A DNA stretch of 36,994 nt from JACQFZ01 sp036396275 (GTDB lineage: Bacteria; Pseudomonadota; Gammaproteobacteria; Acidiferrobacterales; Sulfurifustaceae): NCBI GenBank assembly GCA_036396275.1, contig DASWLD010000025.1, positions 1-36,994 on the forward strand, read 5' to 3'. The notes under the pieces were generated by a model. It searched no databases. It saw only the letters and a program-made list of their open reading frames with translations, and was not told the origin of the DNA. Both the position numbers and the translations under genes were made by a program. This document shows positions 24,233 to 32,092 of this stretch, piece by piece. Numbering within the stretch: the stretch's first letter is position 1; the number at the start of each line of letters is the position of its first letter.

Positions 24233-24688
24233 TTAGCCGACGTCGACCGCGATTTTGCGCGGTTTCACTTCCTCGGCCTTGGGCAGGACGAGTTCGAGCA
24301 CGCCGTCGCGATAGTTCGCTTTCACGCCCTTCTCGTCGACCTGCGTGCCAAGGCGCAGGCTGCGCGTGTAGCGTCCGTAGCGGCATTCGCGCCGCAGCTC
24401 ACGCTCGCCTTCCTTTTCGACTTCCTCGCTCTTGCGCTCCGCATTAATCGTGAGCAATCCGTTTTCCATGGTCACACCGATGTCTTCCTTGCGCACACCC
24501 GGCAGATCGGTGCGCACCAAGTACTCGTTCTCGCCTTCCTTGATGTCCATCGCCGGTACGAAATTCTCGCTGGTCGCTTCTTCGACCCAGCGCAGCGGGC
24601 GGAAGAAGCCTTCAAACGCGCGATCGATGTCTTCGCCGAATCCCCAACGCGTAATCGGGGAGCCGCTTCGTGTCACTAGCCGATTCAT
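24233..24688 (-). CDS. Small heat-shock protein, Hsp20/alpha-crystallin family
   Basis: 151 aa ATP-independent holdase. The alpha-crystallin domain spans about residues 45-140, with VPAMDIKEGENEYLVRTDLPGV, ENGLLTINAERKSE, the conserved late-domain YRDGVLELVLPKAE and a C-terminal KIAVDVG (I-x-V-type anchor). The insert EEVEKEGERELRRECRYG is the class-typical loop. An AAGGAGG lies 7 bases before the ATG. A sigma-32-like promoter and a structured leader lie upstream, and a strong terminator follows, so it is a single-gene heat-shock unit. Confidence 0.93.
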   Translation of the reverse strand: MNRLVTRSGSPITRWGFGEDIDRAFEGFFRPLRWVEEATSENFVPAMDIKEGENEYLVRTDLPGVRKEDIGVTMENGLLTINAERKSEEVEKEGERELRRECRYGRYTRSLRLGTQVDEKGVKANYRDGVLELVLPKAEEVKPRKIAVDVG

Positions 24689-24765
24689 GTCACTACCTCC
24701 TTCACGGAATATTTGACAGGGGGGAGCGCGCGGCCCTTCGGAACCGACCGGTGACTCCCCTTTAC
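24689..24765 (-). promoter_or_regulatory. Structured 5' leader of hsp20, possible RNA thermometer
   Basis: On the minus strand a GGGGAG...CTCCCC stem with internal GC pairing is followed by TTCC-GTGAA-GGAG, which can pair and cover the Shine-Dalgarno AAGGAGG, and by TGTCA/TGACA flanks. Leaders of small heat-shock genes often act as thermometers. No canonical ROSE UYGCU motif is seen, so this is a suggestion only. Confidence 0.3.
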
Positions 24766-24773
24766 GGCGTATT

Positions 24774-24802
24774 GAATGAGGACGGGGCGGGAATTTTTCA
24801 AG
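24774..24802 (-). promoter_or_regulatory. Sigma-32 (RpoH)-type promoter of hsp20
   Basis: On the minus strand CTTGAA (24802-24797), a 15-bp spacer, then CCTCATTC (24781-24774), matching six of eight bases of CCCCATTT. Spacing and both boxes fit the heat-shock consensus. A start near 24766 would give a leader of about 78 nt. Confidence 0.7.
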
Positions 24803-24862
24803 GGCCGACGGCGGCGGCTGAAGAAGGCCGCCGGCGCCCGTACTGTACTGTAATCGGGCGGG

Positions 24863-26206
24863 TTACAAAATATAGCGCGTCAGGTCTTCATCCCGTGCGA
24901 GGCTCGCGAGGTGCTTCTCGACATACGCGCCATCGACGACCACGGTCTCGTTGCCGCGATCGGCTGCCTCAAATGAGAGGGTCTCGAGCAAACGCTCCAT
25001 GACCGTGTGCAGGCGGCGCGCGCCGATGTTTTCGGTGCGCTCGTTCACCTCGAACGCGACTTGCGCAATGCGCCGCACGCCGTCGGCGGCGAATTCCAGC
25101 GTCAAACCTTCGGTGGCGAGCAGCGCCGCGTACTGCTGCGTCAGCGACGCATCGGTATCCGTGAGGATGCGCACGAAGTCCTCCGCGTTCAGCGCGCTTA
25201 GTTCCACACGGATCGGCAACCGCCCTTGCAGCTCCGGTATGAGATCCGACGGCTTGGACATTTGAAACGCGCCGGAGGCGATAAAAAGAATGTGATCGGT
25301 GCGCACCATGCCGTACTTGGTCGACACGGTGCAGCCTTCGACCAGCGGCAGCAGATCGCGCTGCACGCCTTCGCGCGATACATCCGGCCCGCGCGTATCG
25401 GAGCGGCCCGCGATCTTGTCCATTTCGTCGAGGAAAACGATGCCGTTTTGTTCGACGCGCTGCAGCGCGGTCATCTTGATGTCGTCATCGTTCACGAGTC
25501 GTGCCGCTTCCTCTTCGATCAATAGTTTTGCCGCTTCCTTGATCTTGAGCTTGCGTGCGCGCGTACGCCGGCCGCCGATATTTTGAAACATGCTCTGCAA
25601 TTGACTGGTCATCTCTTCCATGCCCGGCGGCGCGAAGATTTCGACCCCCATGCTCGTCTGGCTCAGTTCGATCTCTATCTCCTGTTCATCGAGACCGCCT
25701 TCGCGCAACTTCTTGCGAAAACGCTGGCGCGCGGCGCCGTCGTCCGAACGACGTTCGGCCGTTTCGGCGGCGAAGCCGACTTCGCGCGCCGGCGGCAGCA
25801 ATGCGTCGAGAATTCGCTCCTCGGCCGCGTTCTCGGCCGTCGCGCGCACTTTTTCCATCGCGCTCATGCGAGTCGTCTTGATCGCCATGTCCGCCAGTTC
25901 GCGGATGATGGAATCGACGTCGCGCCCGACATAGCCGACCTCGGTGAACTTGGTCGCCTCGACCTTGACGAACGGCGCGTTCGCCAGACGCGCGAGACGG
26001 CGCGCGATCTCGGTTTTCCCGACACCGGTCGGACCGATCATCAGAATATTTTTCGGCGTGATCTCGTTACGCAGGTCCTCGTCCGCGACTTGCATGCGCC
26101 GCCAGCGGTTGCGCAGCGCGATAGCGACGGCGCGCTTCGCCGACGCCTGCCCGATGATGTGCTTGTCGAGCTCTTGGACGATTTCGCGTGGCGTCATTTC
26201 AGACAT
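24863..26206 (-). CDS. hslU: ATP-dependent protease ATPase subunit HslU
   Basis: 447 aa from ATG at 26206 (MSEMTPREIVQELDKHIIGQ), family length; an in-frame ATG 15 codons upstream lies in repeat-derived sequence. It is the AAA+ unfoldase that feeds HslV. Walker A GPTGVGKT is at 58-65, Walker B in NGIVFLDEMDKIAG, sensor SGAFQMSKPSDLIPELQGRLPIRVEL, and the C-terminal DLTRYIL tail that activates HslV is intact. It follows hslV, but a 158-bp gap containing a dispersed hairpin separates the two. Confidence 0.97.
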   Translation of the reverse strand: MSEMTPREIVQELDKHIIGQASAKRAVAIALRNRWRRMQVADEDLRNEITPKNILMIGPTGVGKTEIARRLARLANAPFVKVEATKFTEVGYVGRDVDSIIRELADMAIKTTRMSAMEKVRATAENAAEERILDALLPPAREVGFAAETAERRSDDGAARQRFRKKLREGGLDEQEIEIELSQTSMGVEIFAPPGMEEMTSQLQSMFQNIGGRRTRARKLKIKEAAKLLIEEEAARLVNDDDIKMTALQRVEQNGIVFLDEMDKIAGRSDTRGPDVSREGVQRDLLPLVEGCTVSTKYGMVRTDHILFIASGAFQMSKPSDLIPELQGRLPIRVELSALNAEDFVRILTDTDASLTQQYAALLATEGLTLEFAADGVRRIAQVAFEVNERTENIGARRLHTVMERLLETLSFEAADRGNETVVVDGAYVEKHLASLARDEDLTRYIL

Positions 26207-26253
26207 ATTCTTGCGACCTTCTTCAGAAACCGAAATAATCCGTAAAATCACTC

Positions 26254-26360
26254 AATCCGCAGATGAACGCGGATAGGAACGAAAGATCAACGCGGACGAA
26301 AAGTGGAAAATCTGCGTTTATCTTGTTGTTCATCCGCGTTCATCTGCGGATTCTTTTTTT
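26254..26360. repeat. Dispersed inverted repeat (GCAGATxAACGC family), copy 2
   Basis: Perfect 21-bp arms (26254-26274 and 26332-26352, core CCGCAGATGAACGCGGAT) around a spacer with further CGCGGA/TCTGCG words. On the plus strand it is followed by TTCTTTTTTT. It lies between hslV and hslU and related sequence lies between pth and ychF. On the hslVU transcript it would form a strong hairpin between the two cistrons. Confidence 0.85.
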
Positions 26361-26364
26361 GCCG

Positions 26365-26901
26365 TTACCCGGTCAACTCCTCGATCGTTAAATTCCGATT
26401 GGTGAAGACGCAAATATCCGCGGCGATTTCGAGCGCCTTCTCGACGATCGCGCGTGCGTCGAGCTCGGTATGTTCCATCAGCGCGCGGGCGGCGGCCTGG
26501 GCGTACGGTCCGCCGGAGCCGATCGCCAAGATGCCGGCTTCCGGTTCGATAACGTCGCCCTGGCCGGAAATGATTAGCGAGGCGGCGCGGTCGGCGACGA
26601 TGAGCATTGCCTCGAGCCGGCGCAGCAACCGGTCGGTGCGCCAATCCTTCGCGAGTTCAACCGCGGACCGCGTCAGGTTTCCCTGATGCTTTTCGAGCTT
26701 CGCCTCGAAGCGGTCGAACAGCGTGAAGGCGTCGGCGGTACCACCGGCAAAGCCGGCGAGCACCTGATCCTTATAGAGTCGCCGCACCTTGCGCGCGTTT
26801 CCCTTCATCACGGTGTTGCCGAGCGATACCTGCCCGTCGCCGCCCAAGGCGACCCGGTCGCCGCGGCGCACGGACAGAATGGTGGTTCCGTGAAATTCCA
26901 T
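26365..26901 (-). CDS. hslV: ATP-dependent protease peptidase subunit HslV
   Basis: 178 aa proteasome-like peptidase. The N-terminus MEFHGTTILSVRRGD implies removal of five residues to expose catalytic Thr6 (TTILSVRR aligns with mature E. coli TTIVSVRR). Lys and Gly signatures follow: GNTVMKGNARKVRRL and VLAGFAGGTADAFTLFDRFE. It pairs with HslU downstream to form the two-ring protease. No clear Shine-Dalgarno and no convincing sigma-32 promoter was seen in the 100 bp upstream. Confidence 0.97.
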   Translation of the reverse strand: MEFHGTTILSVRRGDRVALGGDGQVSLGNTVMKGNARKVRRLYKDQVLAGFAGGTADAFTLFDRFEAKLEKHQGNLTRSAVELAKDWRTDRLLRRLEAMLIVADRAASLIISGQGDVIEPEAGILAIGSGGPYAQAAARALMEHTELDARAIVEKALEIAADICVFTNRNLTIEELTG

Positions 26902-27738
26902 CGATGTGTCTCTGGTTGTGATCGCGCGGCCGTCGGCGCAATCCTTCGGCAGCGGCGTTCGCCGCTACATCGGTACGCGGCGCGCCATAGTTTACAGCAC
27001 TCGCAACGCCGAATACCGCCCGCGCGCGTTTCGTTCCTGCACCTGACCCCACGCATGCTCGCCTGCGTGCAGCAAGGGGCGTTTGAAATCGCCGACGTAC
27101 TCGACTCCCATGACGACGATGTCAGCCGGATCGACACGCGGCCGCACCGCGAGATCAAGCGCGTTGCGATCGCAACGACCCGGACATTCGACGGCGGCGC
27201 GGCGCGAACGTTTCCTATTCGTAGACAATACCGCCCGATTATCCCGACCCCTCGGTTCGGTTTCAGCCCCGAGGCAGCCGCCGGGTTTCAGCCGCCCCCG
27301 GCGCCGACGGGGACACGCGACCGGCTCGCCGGCGCGGACCGTGGGACGGGTCTTGGCTGCGGCAAACCGCCGGCATGTGCTTCCTCCCGAGCCGCCACCC
27401 CCGTGAGAGGATCCGACGCGACCCGACCGGGCGGCGACCGCGGCGGCGTAGATCACGCCCTCGCGATACGCTGTCGCGCGTCATTCTTCTGCTATATATT
27501 GCTCACGTACAAACCACCGTGCATCCCGCTATTTACTCGCTTTGTAGTACCGGCAGCAGGCGCTGCCACCCCCTTGCTGTGTCCATTTTTTCCTAGTACG
27601 CGGCCTGCCACGCACGGCGCCGGCGCGACCGAATTATCGTTTGGCGCGTGGTCCTGACTACTTGCGTCCACGCACCCAATCCACTCAGACACCGACAACC
27701 CAGCCGCGACCGTTACGTCGCGACTACTTGGAACCACC
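26902..27738. other. 837-bp gap with no confirmed gene
   Basis: Apart from the possible gene tail at 26992-27171 (minus), long overlapping frames on both strands are Arg/Pro/Gly-rich and lack start signals, as expected by chance in GC-rich DNA. A short AT patch (CTATATATTG, 27489-27498) and a GGCAGC/GCTGCC hairpin near 27550-27565 lie in the right half, where the promoter of the DUF2156 gene should be. Confidence 0.5.
26992..27171 (-). pseudogene. Possible remnant or 3' end of an unknown gene
   Basis: The last ~60 codons of a minus-strand frame (open from 27456) read as real protein: NALDLAVRPRVDPADIVVMG, then GVEYVGDFKRPLLHAGEHAW and GQVQERNARGRYSALRVL before TAA at 26992. Codon choice looks coding. 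The part upstream of about 27171 is basic and low-complexity and does not. Either a gene has lost its 5' portion or a frameshift hides it. Family not recognised. In enteric relatives xerC often precedes hslV; this tail does not resemble XerC. Confidence 0.3.
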
Positions 27739-28797
27739 ATGCTTGCCCAATCCGAAGAACCTCCGCAAACCATAATTCCGGCGATGGTCGAATCGCCACC
27801 GCCGCTAACGCCGACGGTCGCGTTGACTGAAACGGCGACCCCGCTGATTTTTCCGCGCCACTATCTGTCGATCGAAGACCAGCGGCTCTATCCTTTCACA
27901 ATACACGCCAAACCGCTGTTCGATCGTTATGCCCAGCGCGTCGCGACACCATTGTCCGACTACACTTTCGCCAATAATTTTATTTGGCTGTCGCAGCGCA
28001 GCGGCTTTTATCAAATCATCGAAGACTGCTTCTGCTTGTTCAGCTTGAACGGACACTGCCTCACCATGCAGCTGCCGCCGCTTGGCGCGCCGGATCGCCA
28101 GAAACCGGCGCTCGCCGCCTGCTTCGACGTCATGGACCGCTACAACCCGAATCCGTATTTAAGCTCGGTCGAATTCGTGCACCGCGACTTCGCGCAGCTG
28201 ATCGAACCGGAACGCTGGCTCGTCGAACGCAGCCTGCCCGACTACATCTATTGCACCGAGGACTTGATCGAACTCAAGGGCAACGCCTATAAAACGAAGC
28301 GCAGCGAGATCAACCAATTTCGCCGAGCGAATTCGAATCACCGCATGGAGGTCCTCGGACCGCATCACTGGAGCGGCATCCGCGCACTGATCGACACTTG
28401 GCTGCGTAATCGTCTCAAGTACCTCGAAGCCGAGGCGATCGCGGACTTCTTCTACACCGTCGAACAGGAACGCAAAGCCATCGAGCGCGCGCTCGAAAAC
28501 TACGACACGCTCGGCATTTCGGGACTTTGCCTGATCATCGACGAACGGCTCGAAGGGTTCACTCTCGGCGAGCGGATTACGCCCGACGTCGGCAGCGTGC
28601 TGGTGGAGAAAACCAACTTCGCGATATCCGGCTCGGCGCAGTACCTGTTTCGCGAATTCGCCAAGACGTTTTCCGATTGCACCTACATCAACGTCGGCGA
28701 CGACCTCGGTTTGGAAAATCTGCGGCGTGTCAAAATGAGCTACCGTCCGGCGCTGTTCGGCGAGAAAGTCACCCTGCGTCACAACCCGGCGAGCTGA
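27739..28797 (+). CDS. DUF2156 / phosphatidylglycerol lysyltransferase-C-like protein
   Basis: 352 aa. After a Pro/Thr-rich N-terminus of about 35 residues the protein shows a double GNAT-like fold of the DUF2156 type: FTIHAKPLFDRYAQ, FANNFIWLSQRSGFYQII, YCTEDLIELKGNAYKTKRSEINQF, LCLIIDERLEGFTLGERI and YINVGDDLGLENLRRVKMSYRPA. The family includes the aminoacyl-transfer domain of MprF; stand-alone members are mostly uncharacterised. No membrane segments, so it lacks the flippase half. A GNAT gene follows two bases after its stop. Confidence 0.85.
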   Translation: MLAQSEEPPQTIIPAMVESPPPLTPTVALTETATPLIFPRHYLSIEDQRLYPFTIHAKPLFDRYAQRVATPLSDYTFANNFIWLSQRSGFYQIIEDCFCLFSLNGHCLTMQLPPLGAPDRQKPALAACFDVMDRYNPNPYLSSVEFVHRDFAQLIEPERWLVERSLPDYIYCTEDLIELKGNAYKTKRSEINQFRRANSNHRMEVLGPHHWSGIRALIDTWLRNRLKYLEAEAIADFFYTVEQERKAIERALENYDTLGISGLCLIIDERLEGFTLGERITPDVGSVLVEKTNFAISGSAQYLFREFAKTFSDCTYINVGDDLGLENLRRVKMSYRPALFGEKVTLRHNPAS

Positions 28798-28799
28798 TC

Positions 28800-29276
28800 G
28801 TGCCCTTCACCATCCGCCGCGCCACGACCGTGGATCTGCCGGCGCTGCTCGCGCTCGAGAGCGGTTTTCCCGGCGATCGATTGAAGCGCGAACATTTTCG
28901 CCATTTATTGACGCGCGCGCGCGCCGATGTTTGGCTGTATGTCGCCGCCGAAGCGCTGCTCGGAAACGCCATCGTCCTCTACCGCGCCGGCTCGCGGCGC
29001 GCACGCCTGTACTCGCTCGTCATCTCTCCGGCGGCCCGCAGTCGCGGTTTGGCGCAGGCGCTCGTCGAAGCCGCGAAACAGGCCGCGGCCGCCCGAGGCT
29101 GCGGCGCGATGTATCTTGAAGTGCGTTGCGATAACCTCCCCGCGATCAACCTCTATCGCAAACTCGGCTACTCCTGGGTCGGCCGCCTACCGGGGTACTA
29201 CGAAGACGGACAAGACGGCTGGCGTTTCGAATGCGCGCTGGAAACACCGGCGACGCCGCCGCGCATGGCGGCTTGA
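28800..29276 (+). CDS. GNAT family N-acetyltransferase (RimI-like)
   Basis: 158 aa from a GTG at 28800, two bases after the DUF2156 stop. The acetyl-CoA-binding motif reads SLVISPAARSRGLAQALVEAAKQAAAARG and is followed by MYLEVRCDNLPAINLYRKLGY, the RimI-type pattern for N-terminal or small-molecule acetylation. The C-terminus YYEDGQDGWRFECAL also fits. The close coupling to DUF2156 suggests both act on related amino-acyl or peptide substrates (inference). Confidence 0.88.
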   Translation: MPFTIRRATTVDLPALLALESGFPGDRLKREHFRHLLTRARADVWLYVAAEALLGNAIVLYRAGSRRARLYSLVISPAARSRGLAQALVEAAKQAAAARGCGAMYLEVRCDNLPAINLYRKLGYSWVGRLPGYYEDGQDGWRFECALETPATPPRMAA

Positions 29277-29296
29277 CGCCGGCGCCGCGCGGATCG

Positions 29297-31222
29297 CTAG
29301 CCGACAGCGCCGGGCGCTAACTCCATCGGCGGCACCGGGCAGTGCAGGCTGGCGCAAATCGCGCGCAGCAGTTCCATTTCGCCTAAATTAATTTGTCGGT
29401 CGTGCGTTACGGTGGCCACCAACGCTTCGATCACCGACTGCTTTGCGGCCGGCGCCAACCCGTCGAGGCGGGTCAACGCCCGATCGAGCGGGGCGATCCA
29501 CGGTTGCGGCACCGCGTACGGCGGTACGTTGTTCCCGAATAATCGACGCACTCCCTGATCGTAGGCGCGCTGCGCGGCATGTTTGTCGCGATCCCCGGTT
29601 TGCGCGATCACTGAAAACAAAATCGATACCTCGTCGCGCAGCGCGAAGAGTTTCGCCGATCTAACCGGCCCCGCGCCCTGCGGCGCCGCCGCCTCGGCGA
29701 GACGCTCGCGCAGCAAGCGCGCCAGGGCGTAGTCGAGCACGTCGAAGCGGCCGTCCATGCGGGTGACATCCTCGACCGCGGTGACAATCTGCCGCAATTC
29801 CTGCGGCGAGCGCTGCCGCAACGCGGGGAACGCAAGCTCGATCAACGGCAGACGATGCGCCGGGTTGAGCGGCGCGATCATCGTCAGGATCGCATCGAGA
29901 TGCTCGAGCAGCGCCTCCGGCAAACGTTCGCGCGACCGCGCGATCTGGCGGCTGCGCTCGGCGGGATCCGGATTCAGCGCCAGCGCCAGAACCAACGCCG
30001 GCGCGAGCGAGCGCGCGTGCGCCGCCCGCAACAGCGCGTCCGGGATATTCGCTTGCGTGCGCGCCGCGGCATCGAGCGCGGCAGCGCTTAGGACGCCGAT
30101 ACTCGCGATTACCAAAGCGGGAGACACGGCGGCGATGGTCGCGGGCCGCGGGGGAGGCGGCGCGCCGCGCTCGGCGGTCACCGCTTGCAGTCGGATCCGC
30201 TCCAGCTCCGCCGGATCGAATCGCCGGTCGATCGCCTTGATGCGTTCGAGGATCGGCGGGTGTGTCGCGAAGAATCCCGCGAACATCTTGCGTCCGTCGG
30301 CGATCAGCATGTGACTGATCTCCTCGGCCTCGGCCGCTTGCAGCACCGTGCGCAACGGCGATACCGCGATTTTCTTTAGCGCGCCGGCTATGCCGTTTGG
30401 GTTGCGGGTGAACTGAACCGCGGATGCGTCCGCCAGATACTCGCGCTGGCGCGACACCGCGGCGCGGATCATCGCACCGAACAAAGTTCCGAGATAGCCA
30501 ACGACGACGAGGGCGAGCCCGGCAAAAAACGCCGCGGCGATCGCCTGTCCGCCGCCGCGCCGCGACGTGCCGCGCACGTGCGCCAGGCCGCGCAAAATGA
30601 TGCGACCGGTCAGCCCGATGAACAGCAGGCCGAAGACGACGCCGAGCAGGTGCGTGTTCAATCGCATGTCGCCGTTCAGAATGTGGCTGAACTCATGTGC
30701 GATGACACCCTGCAGTTCATCGCGCGTCAGCAATTCGAGCGTGCCGCGCGTCACCGCGATGGCGGCATCGCCGGTGGTGAAGCCGGCCGCGAACGCGTTG
30801 ATGCCCGGTTCCTGCTCCAACACGTACAGCTGCGGCACCGGAATACCGGCCGCGATCGCCATTTCCTCGACGACGTTCTGCAACCGGCGTTTTTGCGGAT
30901 CGGCTGCATCCGACTCGACGAGAACACCGCCGAGGCTGCGCGCGACGGCGCCGCCGCCGGTTCTCAACGACGCCATGCGATACATGCTGGCGGCGCCGAT
31001 AACGGCGAGCGTGCCGAGCGAGGTCCAGATCAACGCGTTCGGATTCGCGCCTATCCAGGCGGACAAGGTCGGCGCCTTGGAAAAGTCTTCGGACAGAGCG
31101 GCCACCACCGCCAGCGCGACGGTATTCGTCAGCACCAGCGTCGCCACGGTGGCGAGGGTAAACAACAACGCCAGAAACCAAGTGCGCTGCCGCGCCCGTC
31201 GCTGGTGTTCGAAGAAGTTCAA
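29297..31222 (-). CDS. Large membrane M48 (HtpX-like) metalloprotease
   Basis: 641 aa with a TTG start at 31222 (LNFFEHQRRARQRTW) preceded by GAGG at 8 bases; the longer frame upstream enters repeat-like sequence. Membrane helices lie at 15-43 and 63-82, and two more after the active site (about 186-210 and 225-255). Zinc motif HEFSH is at 176-180 with the third ligand in REYLADASAVQFTR. The domain ends about residue 355. The remaining ~285 residues are an Ala/Arg-rich helical extension of unknown function, absent from ordinary HtpX. It lies downstream of lemA in one transcription unit, a common pairing. Confidence 0.9.
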   Translation of the reverse strand: MNFFEHQRRARQRTWFLALLFTLATVATLVLTNTVALAVVAALSEDFSKAPTLSAWIGANPNALIWTSLGTLAVIGAASMYRMASLRTGGGAVARSLGGVLVESDAADPQKRRLQNVVEEMAIAAGIPVPQLYVLEQEPGINAFAAGFTTGDAAIAVTRGTLELLTRDELQGVIAHEFSHILNGDMRLNTHLLGVVFGLLFIGLTGRIILRGLAHVRGTSRRGGGQAIAAAFFAGLALVVVGYLGTLFGAMIRAAVSRQREYLADASAVQFTRNPNGIAGALKKIAVSPLRTVLQAAEAEEISHMLIADGRKMFAGFFATHPPILERIKAIDRRFDPAELERIRLQAVTAERGAPPPPRPATIAAVSPALVIASIGVLSAAALDAAARTQANIPDALLRAAHARSLAPALVLALALNPDPAERSRQIARSRERLPEALLEHLDAILTMIAPLNPAHRLPLIELAFPALRQRSPQELRQIVTAVEDVTRMDGRFDVLDYALARLLRERLAEAAAPQGAGPVRSAKLFALRDEVSILFSVIAQTGDRDKHAAQRAYDQGVRRLFGNNVPPYAVPQPWIAPLDRALTRLDGLAPAAKQSVIEALVATVTHDRQINLGEMELLRAICASLHCPVPPMELAPGAVG

Positions 31223-31244
31223 GGATGAAACCTCAAAGGGCCGA

Positions 31245-31345
31245 GGGCTCGGGGTCGTTGATGTGAACCGCCAAGGACGCGAAGGAAGATGCCTTCGAAA
31301 TGTTAGAACGTTTGCGTCCCCGGCGATTCCCTCGATGCGCGCCAA
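31245..31345. repeat. lemA-M48 spacer with AACCGCCAAGGACGC word
   Basis: The 126-bp gap contains GTGAACCGCCAAGGACGCGA, a sequence type seen as a dispersed intergenic repeat in many bacteria. Only one copy is visible here, so the repeat label rests on recognition rather than on a second copy. Confidence 0.35.
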
Positions 31346-31348
31346 ACC

Positions 31349-31933
31349 CTAGAACGAGACTTTCGGCACGGCGCGCTTGGCGACGTCTTCGATCTCGAGC
31401 ATCGTAGCGGGCGTGAATCGGAACGCGCCGGCGACGATCGAGTTCGGGAACGTTTCGCGCGCGTTGTTGTAGTCCATGACCGAATCGTTGTAACTCTGGC
31501 GCGCGTAGGCCACGCGGTTTTCGGTGCTGGTCAATTCTTCCGAAAGCTGCATCATGTTCTGGTTCGCCTTGAGGTCGGGATACGCCTCAGCCACCGCCAG
31601 CAGCCGTCCAAGCGCGCCGCTCAGCGCGCCTTCGGCGCCGCCCAATTGCCGCACCGCCTCGCCTCGACTCGGATCCGCCGCCGCCGCTTTGAGGCTCGCG
31701 ACCGCCGTGTTGCGCGCCTGGATTACCGCTTCGAGCGTTTCGCGCTCGTGCTTGATGTAACCCTTCACGGTCTCGACCAGATTGGGAATCAGATCGTGCC
31801 GGCGCGTCAGCTGCACGTCGATTTGCGCGAACGCGTTCTTGACGCGATTGCGCAGCACGATAAGACGATTGTAGAGAACGACGACAAGAACGATTAACAA
31901 CAGAACGACGGTGATGGGAATCCAGCCTGCCAT
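31349..31933 (-). CDS. LemA family protein
   Basis: 194 aa. One N-terminal membrane helix (residues 4-22) leads into YNRLIVLRNRVKNAFAQIDVQLTRRHDLIPNLVETVKGY, the LemA signature, followed by a long helical bundle. No enzyme motif. LemA proteins are anchored envelope proteins usually encoded beside a membrane M48 peptidase or a TPM-domain protein; here the M48 gene follows after a 126-bp spacer. Function probably linked to envelope quality control. Confidence 0.93.
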   Translation of the reverse strand: MAGWIPITVVLLLIVLVVVLYNRLIVLRNRVKNAFAQIDVQLTRRHDLIPNLVETVKGYIKHERETLEAVIQARNTAVASLKAAAADPSRGEAVRQLGGAEGALSGALGRLLAVAEAYPDLKANQNMMQLSEELTSTENRVAYARQSYNDSVMDYNNARETFPNSIVAGAFRFTPATMLEIEDVAKRAVPKVSF

Positions 31934-32014
31934 GTACCCTCCCGAATCGATCGGCGTGAAATGCCAACCGGCAGTATAGCCGCGTCCTGCCGTTGATTCC
32001 GGATCGCGGGATGC

Positions 32015-32046
32015 GGGCGGTTTCGCCTCGTCGAGGCAACCCGCCC
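32015..32046. terminator. Nested GC hairpin between msrQ and lemA
   Basis: GGGCGG...CCGCCC outer arms with an inner GCCTCG-TCGAGGC stem. It lies 47 bp after the msrQ stop and upstream of lemA. No U-tract, so terminator function is uncertain. Confidence 0.45.
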
Positions 32047-32092
32047 TAGCCGGTCGGCCGCGCCGCTGTCACCCAGGCGACATCTACGTGCG

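Noticed and set aside
26686..27657. 323-codon plus-strand frame from hslV into the gap
   Set aside because: The first part is antisense to HslV and the rest is Pro/Arg-rich with no start signal.
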